NCBI GenBank assembly: GCA_030613915.1
Contig: JAUWKY010000166.1
Span: forward strand, 1 to 5,939
Source: Syntrophobacterales bacterium
GTDB lineage: Bacteria > Desulfobacterota > Syntrophobacteria > BM002
DNA: 5,939 nucleotides
Reading direction: 5' to 3'
Every line of letters starts with the position of its first letter. Within the stretch, counting starts at the first letter, position 1. The position numbers and the translations under genes are program-made. Positions 1 through 4,035 of the stretch are shown here, piece after piece. The notes beneath the pieces are model-generated. The model was given only the letters and a program-made list of their open reading frames with translations, was not told where the DNA came from and searched no databases.

Positions 1-143
1 AATTTGATTGTTGCCAGACCTTTTTCAACAAAACGATCTTCAATGTCGCGCATGGTTACTTCAAAACCTGCAGCTGCCACCACCTGCGCGATGCCGGATC
101 CCATTATTCCTGCGCCCAGAACGCAGGCCTTTTTGATGTCCAT
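1..143 (-). CDS. 3-hydroxyacyl-CoA (3-hydroxybutyryl-CoA) dehydrogenase, N-terminal fragment
   Basis: Only the first 47 codons are inside the window; the gene continues past base 1. The product should oxidise (S)-3-hydroxyacyl-CoA to 3-oxoacyl-CoA with NAD+ in the cytoplasm, in beta-oxidation or butyrate-type metabolism. Read from the ATG at 143, the protein opens MDIKKACVLGAGIMGSGIAQ. This is the Rossmann beta-alpha-beta fold, with the dinucleotide-binding GxGxxG at residues 10-15 and the IMGSGIA signature typical of this family. Asp33 closes the second strand, where an acidic residue normally holds the adenosine ribose of NAD. The start is supported by a purine-rich ribosome binding site (AAGGAAGGGAG on the minus strand), six bases before the ATG. 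The catalytic His/Glu and the C-terminal domain are not visible, so a short single-domain enzyme cannot be told from a longer fused one. The family call is firm; the exact substrate is unknown. Confidence 0.9.
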   Translation of the reverse strand, partial: MDIKKACVLGAGIMGSGIAQVVAAAGFEVTMRDIEDRFVEKGLATIK

Positions 144-175
144 GTGAGTCTCCCTTCCTTCTTTTTCACATCCTT

Positions 176-395
176 GACGGCTTCGTAAAAAGTCCATCTG
201 TCCCGCCCCGGCGGGATTGCGCTTCATCTTTAGTCATTGCGGCGTACCTGTAAGTACGCCTCATTCCTAAAGATTCTTCGCGCTCGCTGCGCTCCGCTCA
301 GTCCCACCACTTGGTGGCGGGTTCCCAGTTTCGCGCGCCTAGCATCTGGAGCTTTTTACTGTGCCGTCTCAGCAATGACTTTTTACGAGATCATC
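176..395. repeat. MITE-like non-coding repeat element with terminal inverted repeats
   Basis: This 220-base stretch fills most of the gap between the divergent dehydrogenase and CBS-ACT genes. Its left end, GACGGCTTCGTAAAAAGTCC (176-195), is matched in inverse at 15 of 20 positions by 349-368 and again at 15 of 20 by 376-395, so the right end carries two versions of the terminal motif. Inside are three dyads: CCCGCC/GGCGGG (202-215); a nested structure with ATCTTTAG/CTAAAGAT arms (226-274) around GGCGTAC/GTACGCC (241-260); and CCACCA/TGGTGG (304-317). No reading frame of note lies inside. The architecture fits a non-autonomous mobile or REP-like element; terminal motifs around CTTTTTACGA recall repeats I associate with Desulfobacterota genomes, which is memory rather than a search. 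No target-site duplication was identified. Confidence 0.65.
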
Positions 396-457
396 AATGT
401 TGATTTGCAGATTTAATCTCACTCGGATCGTTTCTTGGATTTGCAAAGGGGTATTGT

Positions 458-1111
458 ATGCGCATTAGAGACATAATGACTAAGGATCCGATCACAGTCG
501 AACCCAAAACCTCCCTGCCCGATGCGCACAGGATAATGCGGCAACAAAAGATCCGCAAGCTGCCGGTAGTCAAGGGAGAAAAGCTCGTCGGAATAGTGAC
601 CTACGATATGGTTCTAGAGGCATCGCCTTCACCAGCCACCTCCTTGAGCATCCAGGAGCTCCACTATCTTCTGGCAGAAATGAAGATCGAAGAGATCATG
701 GACAAGGACCCTGTGACACTTACGCCTGACACGCCCTTCGAAAAAGCCCTAGCCTTGGGTCAGAACGACCGCATCCGCGGCTTTCCTGTGGTTGAGAAGG
801 GTAAGCTAGTGGGGATTGCAACGCACGGCGATATCCTTCTGCTGCTGACCAAAACCCTGGGCCTGCAGGAAGAAGGTGTTCGAATTACCATTGAGGGCCT
901 TGGTGGTCGGTTGGGAGAACTGAAGGATATTATTTCCATTTTCGATCGTCACCAGGCGACGGTCATGAGCATAATGACCCTACCCAAAGAAGAAAAAAAA
1001 GATTGGTTGGTGGCGATTCGGCTGAATGTAAAAGATGGGTCCGCTATTGTCGACGACCTAAGAAAGGCCGGGTTGCAGGTGACGTACTCGGATGAGTCTG
1101 GGGCATCATAA
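458..1111 (+). CDS. Two-CBS-domain plus ACT-domain protein (AcuB-like)
   Basis: A complete 217-residue, probably cytoplasmic protein. CBS domain 1 spans about residues 1-55 and closes with IRKLPVVKGEKLVGIVTYD. CBS domain 2 spans about 75-132 and has the matching segment RIRGFPVVEKGKLVGIATHG. An ACT-like domain follows at about 139-213, beginning VRITIEGLGGRLGELKDIIS. Paired CBS domains form a Bateman module that usually binds adenine nucleotides, and ACT domains usually bind amino acids or other small ligands, so a sensor or regulator is expected rather than an enzyme. Domain order and length match Bacillus AcuB, implicated in acetoin use, but acetoin metabolism is not implied here and no symbol is assigned. 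The start has a good ribosome binding site, AAAGGGG at 445-451, six bases before the ATG. The divergent neighbour is an acyl-CoA enzyme, so a link to acyl-CoA or energy status is possible but unproven. Confidence 0.9.
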   Translation: MRIRDIMTKDPITVEPKTSLPDAHRIMRQQKIRKLPVVKGEKLVGIVTYDMVLEASPSPATSLSIQELHYLLAEMKIEEIMDKDPVTLTPDTPFEKALALGQNDRIRGFPVVEKGKLVGIATHGDILLLLTKTLGLQEEGVRITIEGLGGRLGELKDIISIFDRHQATVMSIMTLPKEEKKDWLVAIRLNVKDGSAIVDDLRKAGLQVTYSDESGAS

Positions 1112-1281
1112 CGGAGATATCAGATTCGACCATCGCTGTTTTCAACAGGAAGATTTCCTATTCCAATTTTCCCGTAAATGCTTTATGCTGTCGCACGTGA
1201 AAGTTATTTTTTTCTCTTTCTTGTGGTTTGGCATTTTCCCGACGCGAGTGCTCGCTGGTAAAAACGGAGTGGTAGCAGGTC
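1112..1281. other. Intergenic gap, no convincing gene
   Basis: These 170 bases separate the CBS-ACT gene from the next plus-strand gene. They hold two small dyads: AGGAA/TTCCT at 1147-1159, and GCGAG/CTCGC with a two-base loop at 1244-1255. Neither is followed by a clear T-run, so neither is a good intrinsic terminator. TATGCT at 1184-1189 resembles a -10 box but has only a poor -35 match upstream. The two genes could therefore be one transcript or two. Confidence 0.4.
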
Positions 1282-1809
1282 ATGGCGCAGGTGATTTGGA
1301 AAGACATTGTATGGACGGGTGAGGACAGGGAACTGGGCATCAAGGAGCTCTTGACGATCCTGAAAGGCTACGGTCCTATGGAGGTGCTCCACTTTGAAAA
1401 ACCCAACCATTACAAAGGCGAGATAAGCCTATGGCTGGACGAGAAGGGGGTCAAGCATATAACTCTCTATCATCTGGAAATCATAGGAGAGAAGCGCAAG
1501 GGTGTAGGTAGGAAAGCACTAAAACATCTTCACGATATATTTGGCGGCGACGTCCACGTTGAGGACCCGGGGGAACCCACACCGCTGGAGGCAAAGACCG
1601 GCGGCATCCATGTGCGACAGCCAAATCAAGAAAGTGCCATGTTCTGGATCAAGATGTTTGCAGAGAATCTGGTTCAATCGGTGGAGGGTGATCTTATGAA
1701 CCTGGACGAAAATATCTCCTCCGAGCAGCTAGAAACTCTGGAGAGCGAGTTCTCAGCTGAACTCGAAGATCCTCCCCAAACCACCTCTCTTAAATCTAAT
1801 TCTTCATGA
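1282..1809 (+). CDS. Uncharacterised 175-residue protein, possible degenerate GNAT fold
   Basis: I do not recognise this as a named family. The soluble protein has no signal peptide or membrane segment. Residues 60-80 read as a beta strand (ITLYHLEII) followed by EKRKGVGRKALKHLHDIFGG. This resembles motif A of GNAT N-acetyltransferases, where a Q/R-x-x-G-x-G/A loop binds the acetyl-CoA pyrophosphate; here the loop is K-R-K-G-V-G, an imperfect match. A later SAMFWIKMFAENL (118-130) could correspond to the family's C-terminal helix. Residues 137-175 form an acidic, Ser/Thr-rich, probably disordered tail. The start is fixed by an in-frame TAG at 1273-1275, just upstream; the next in-frame Met is residue 33. 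The ribosome binding site is weak or oddly spaced (GGAG at 1266-1269, 12 bases away). The stop overlaps that of the convergent small gene. The coding call is good, but acetyltransferase activity is only a guess. Confidence 0.75.
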   Translation: MAQVIWKDIVWTGEDRELGIKELLTILKGYGPMEVLHFEKPNHYKGEISLWLDEKGVKHITLYHLEIIGEKRKGVGRKALKHLHDIFGGDVHVEDPGEPTPLEAKTGGIHVRQPNQESAMFWIKMFAENLVQSVEGDLMNLDENISSEQLETLESEFSAELEDPPQTTSLKSNSS

Positions 1810-2025
1810 CGCCTGATATTCCGTAATCTTTTCGTGTTGCTCCCTCCTCTGCGCCTTTGTCGCTGGTAGATAATTGCGATAGCCGCCGCACTCAAACACC
1901 CTTATGGTTCCGTCAATGGCAAGTCCGCATTGATATTCAGGCTTGTCACCAGTGATTGAGTCGACCCGATGCTTACAATTGTAGCATTCCTTGTAACGGC
2001 AGCGGCTATCCCTGGGTGCGCTCAT
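1804..2025 (-). CDS. Small cysteine-rich protein, probably metal-binding
   Basis: A 73-residue protein of unknown function. Five cysteines lie at residues 9, 14, 17, 33 and 46, giving C-x4-C-x2-C-x15-C-x12-C. The first cluster reads CRYKECYNCKHRVD and the last cysteine lies in VFECGGYRNYL. The spacing suggests a zinc ribbon or knuckle, though a small iron-sulfur site cannot be excluded. The C-terminus (about 56-73) is charged and probably helical. The frame is open upstream to 2175, but the ATG at 2025 is preferred because AAGGAGA sits five bases before it and the upstream residues look non-coding. The gene converges on the 175-residue protein and shares a six-base overlap with it. There is no signal peptide, so it is likely cytoplasmic. 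A role in nucleic-acid or protein binding would be speculation. Confidence 0.75.
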   Translation of the reverse strand: MSAPRDSRCRYKECYNCKHRVDSITGDKPEYQCGLAIDGTIRVFECGGYRNYLPATKAQRREQHEKITEYQAS

Positions 2026-2030
2026 AAGGA

Positions 2031-2037
2031 TCTCCTT
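2031..2037 (-). promoter_or_regulatory. Strong ribosome binding site deciding the start of the Cys-rich gene
   Basis: The minus strand reads AAAGGAGATCCTTATG, with AAGGAGA five bases before the ATG at 2025. It is close to the ideal anti-16S match and is the main reason for choosing this start over the in-frame candidate at 2175. Confidence 0.75.
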
Positions 2038-2291
2038 TCCCAACGGTGGGGTTAAAGATGTCTTCGGACTGGGATTTTGTGAATGGTGATCAGCTTTGTT
2101 GCAGACAGAGAGCAGCACCAGTCGAGGAGGTAGTGGATTGGCGAGATGGTGATCCAATGATAGGGCTCTGGCCATCCTTAAGGGATCAATGGAAGGTTCT
2201 CATTACGGTCACGTTGTCTGCATGGTATGATTTTATTGTATAGACTCAAACATCAAAAGGCAAAATCTTTTTTGTGAGCCCGTTTGTCTGC

Positions 2292-2320
2292 TTGCCAGAG
2301 AATTCTCAGAGAAGTATGGT
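2292..2320 (+). promoter_or_regulatory. Candidate sigma-70-type promoter with an internal palindrome
   Basis: TTGCCA (2292-2297, five of six to TTGACA) and TATGGT (2315-2320, four of six to TATAAT) are separated by 17 bases, the optimal spacing. The perfect palindrome GAGAATTCTC (2298-2307) fills the spacer and could be an operator or coincidence. It points toward rlmD, about 200 bases away, and transcription would pass through the inverted repeat at 2350-2460. This is consensus matching only. Confidence 0.3.
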
Positions 2321-2349
2321 TATGCGTAATAGTAGTGGTTATGGAAACA

Positions 2350-2460
2350 ACTAGTCCGTCATTCCGGAAGGCGCGAAGCGGCTGTCCGGAATCCAGAAAA
2401 AATAACTGCTTGCTGGATATCCCGCCTGGGCGGGACTTTGCCTCGTCCGGTATGACGAGT
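2350..2460. repeat. Intergenic inverted-repeat element
   Basis: The outer arms CGTCATTCCGGA (2357-2368) and TCCGGTATGACG (2446-2457) are complementary at 11 of 12 positions. Inner arms TCCGGAATCCAG (2385-2396) and CTGGATATCCCG (2413-2424) pair partly through ATCCAG/CTGGAT, and a CCCGCCTGGGCGGG dyad lies at 2421-2434. The nested layout, with GTCATTCC and ATCCAG motifs, resembles abundant dispersed palindromic repeats of many proteobacterial genomes. In RNA it would fold into a long branched hairpin in the rlmD leader. The open frame across it on the minus strand looks like repeat translation, not a gene. Confidence 0.65.
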
Positions 2461-2485
2461 AGCATCGCATATTCTTTTTTTCATT

Positions 2486-2513
2486 GCTGATAGCTGAACG
2501 CTGACAACTGGAA
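2486..2513 (+). repeat. GCTGANN heptamer array, copy 1 (plus orientation)
   Basis: Four consecutive seven-base units read GCTGATA, GCTGAAC, GCTGACA and ACTGGAA. The conserved part is GCTGA, with the last two bases variable. The last, decayed unit provides the only purine-rich GGAA (2510-2513) before the rlmD ATG at 2520, so the array reaches into the translation initiation region. Confidence 0.6.
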
Positions 2514-2519
2514 TAGAAA

Positions 2520-3938
2520 ATGACCAAACTGAAAAAAGGCACCGAAATCGAACTGATGGTGGAAAACCTTTCCTTTGGTGGTAAGGGTTTGGCCCGAATT
2601 GATGGCTTTGTCATCTTCATTGATCGCACCATTCCAGGTCAGCGTGTCCTTGTCCGGATCACCCGCAAAAAGGCATCCTACGCCGAGGCTAGGGTGGTGG
2701 AGCTGCTCCAGGATTCCCCGAAGGCGATTGCACCACGCTGCATGCACTTTGGAACCTGCGGCGGCTGTCTGTGGCAGAATCTTCCCTACAACGAACAACT
2801 GGAGGTAAAAAGGAACCTGGTCTGGGAGTGCCTGGCCCACATTGGTGGCCTGTCCAACGACATTGTTCTTCCAGCCCTGCCTTCTCCAGAAGTCTATTAC
2901 TACCGTAACAAGATGGAATATTCCTTTGGGGCCCGCCGTTGGTTGTTGCCAGAGGAACTTGAACTCAGCCACCTGGAAAAACCTCGCGACTTCGCTCTCG
3001 GGCTTCATATAAAGGGTTTTTATGACCGGGTGCTGGATATTGAAGAATGCCACCTCCAAAGTCCTTCGAGTGTCTCCATCCTTAAGCAGGTGCGCCAGTT
3101 CGCTCTGACCTCAGAGCTTCCCCCGTACAATACCCACGACCATACGGGTTTTTGGCGCTTTCTCGTGGTCCGGGACAGCAAGCATACCGGCCAAATACTC
3201 GTTGAACTGATCACTGCACCTCACCGCAGTTCCACCAGTTTGATACGTCAGCTTTCCACGCTGCTCCAAGCCGAGATCCCTGACATAAGTACCCTGGTGC
3301 ATGGGATCAGTGCGAAGAAGGCGCAGATAGCCATTGCAGATACTCAGGAAGTAGTCTTCGGGCCGGGGTACATCGAGGAATACCTAGGAGACTTCCGCTT
3401 CCGCATTTCCTCCGGAGCCTTCTTCCAGACTAATAGCAAAGCCGCTCGAATTCTTCTGGATCAGGTATCTGAGAGCTGCGGTTTGACTGGTTCTGAAGTT
3501 GTCTGGGATCTCTACTCCGGTACTGGAACCATGGCCATTGGCCTTGCCAGGGCTGCCCGAAAAGTTATCGGTTTTGAACTAGTGCAGGATGCGGTGTCTG
3601 ATGCCCAGACGAATGCCGGATTAAACGGTGTGGATAACTGCGAATTTGTAGTGGGCGATTTGAAAGATCTACTTCTCAACTCCTCCTTTGCTGACAACTA
3701 CGACTCTCCACACGTGGTGGTGACGGACCCGCCTCGAGCCGGCATGCACCCTTCGGTGGTAAAACAACTCCTTACCCTGGAACCCCCGAGGATAGTTTAT
3801 GTTTCCTGTAATCCAGCGACCTTGGCCCGGGATTTAAAAATGCTTATGGAAAAATATCGCCTCCTTCGGGTGCAGCCCGTGGATCTGTTCCCCCACACTC
3901 CACACGTCGAGGCAGTTGCGGTACTGGAGAAAAGATAA
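2520..3938 (+). CDS. rlmD: 23S rRNA (uracil-C5)-methyltransferase RlmD
   Basis: This cytoplasmic enzyme uses S-adenosylmethionine to make 5-methyluridine in 23S rRNA (U1939 in E. coli numbering). The 472-residue protein has an N-terminal TRAM RNA-binding domain (about 4-62). The [4Fe-4S] ligands follow the family pattern: Cys74, Cys80 and Cys83 (C-x5-C-x2-C) plus Cys177. The methyltransferase domain has FFQTN (301-305), the SAM loop DLYSGTGTMAIGL (330-342), DPPRAG (403-408), the catalytic nucleophile Cys430 in YVSCNPATLARDL, and the probable base Glu464 in PHTPHVEAV. No key residue is missing. The ATG at 2520 is accepted because the TRAM domain begins directly after it, although the ribosome binding site is weak. 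The gene converges on parE across 96 bases. Family membership is near certain, but related enzymes in other lineages can modify U747 as well (RlmCD type), so the exact target site is inferred. Confidence 0.93.
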   Translation: MTKLKKGTEIELMVENLSFGGKGLARIDGFVIFIDRTIPGQRVLVRITRKKASYAEARVVELLQDSPKAIAPRCMHFGTCGGCLWQNLPYNEQLEVKRNLVWECLAHIGGLSNDIVLPALPSPEVYYYRNKMEYSFGARRWLLPEELELSHLEKPRDFALGLHIKGFYDRVLDIEECHLQSPSSVSILKQVRQFALTSELPPYNTHDHTGFWRFLVVRDSKHTGQILVELITAPHRSSTSLIRQLSTLLQAEIPDISTLVHGISAKKAQIAIADTQEVVFGPGYIEEYLGDFRFRISSGAFFQTNSKAARILLDQVSESCGLTGSEVVWDLYSGTGTMAIGLARAARKVIGFELVQDAVSDAQTNAGLNGVDNCEFVVGDLKDLLLNSSFADNYDSPHVVVTDPPRAGMHPSVVKQLLTLEPPRIVYVSCNPATLARDLKMLMEKYRLLRVQPVDLFPHTPHVEAVAVLEKR

Positions 3939-3944
3939 CACAGC

Positions 3945-3972
3945 TATCAGACTTCAGCCGTCAGCTCTCAGC
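3945..3972 (-). repeat. GCTGANN heptamer array, copy 2 (minus orientation)
   Basis: Read on the minus strand, the units are GCTGAGA, GCTGACG, GCTGAAG and TCTGATA, again exactly seven bases apart. The array starts six bases after the rlmD stop codon and faces the copy at 4008-4035. Bases 3942-3965 can pair with 4008-4031 at 18 of 24 positions. Confidence 0.6.
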
Positions 3973-3994
3973 TCTTACTTAAATCAAAGCTAGA

Positions 3995-4010
3995 AGCCAT
4001 GAGCATGGCT
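3995..4010. terminator. Hairpin in the rlmD/parE convergent gap, possible weak terminator
   Basis: AGCCATG (3995-4001) and CATGGCT (4004-4010) form a perfect seven-base dyad; with a practical GAGC loop the stem is six pairs. It lies between the two convergent stop codons. On the minus strand, after parE, it is followed by TCTAGCTTTGATTTAAG, which is T-rich but not a clean U-tract. Together with the longer pairing of the flanking arrays it might stop transcription in both directions. Confidence 0.3.
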
Positions 4011-4035
4011 GATCGCTGACCGCTGACAGCTAACT
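4008..4035 (+). repeat. GCTGANN heptamer array, copy 3 (plus orientation)
   Basis: Units GCTGATC, GCTGACC, GCTGACA and GCTAACT repeat with period seven. The last base of the array is also the last base of the parE stop codon (TGA on the minus strand, 4037-4035), so the repeat abuts and slightly enters the coding end. It has the same orientation as copy 1 and is inverted relative to copy 2. Confidence 0.6.

Larger units (their letters stand above)
2026..2519. other. 494-base non-coding region upstream of rlmD
   Basis: This gap lies between the divergently read Cys-rich gene and rlmD. The left two thirds (2026-2290) show no convincing gene, RNA or repeat; short open frames here lack ribosome binding sites and recognisable protein features. 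The right third holds a possible promoter at 2292-2320, an inverted-repeat element at 2350-2460 and a heptamer array at 2486-2513, each listed separately. The promoters of both flanking genes must lie here or inside their neighbours. Confidence 0.6.

Noticed and set aside
490..500. Possible disruption of metal binding in ParE because CDADVDGFHI differs from the usual TDADVDG form
   Set aside because: Coordinates are protein residues. The three aspartates are intact, and the flanking positions vary naturally in the family, as in ParE with DADSDGLHI.
1244..1255. GCGAGTGCTCGC dyad as a terminator
   Set aside because: The stem is five pairs with a two-base loop and no following T-run, so at most it is a weak operator-like dyad.
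1092..1322. 76-residue plus-strand open frame with a hydrophobic stretch resembling a signal peptide
   Set aside because: It overlaps the ends of both flanking genes, lacks a convincing ribosome binding site, and its hydrophobic part reflects the T-rich gap at 1200-1240.
2026..2175. Upstream extension of the Cys-rich protein to an ATG at 2175 (123 residues)
   Set aside because: The strong AAGGAGA before the ATG at 2025 would lie inside the coding region, and the extra 50 residues look like random low-information sequence.
2046..2243. 65-residue plus-strand open frame starting with GTG
   Set aside because: No ribosome binding site or recognisable features were seen, and it overlaps the probable promoter region of the minus-strand gene.
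2481..3059. 192-residue minus-strand open frame
   Set aside because: It is antisense to the well-supported TRAM and iron-sulfur region of rlmD and is explained by that gene's codon use.
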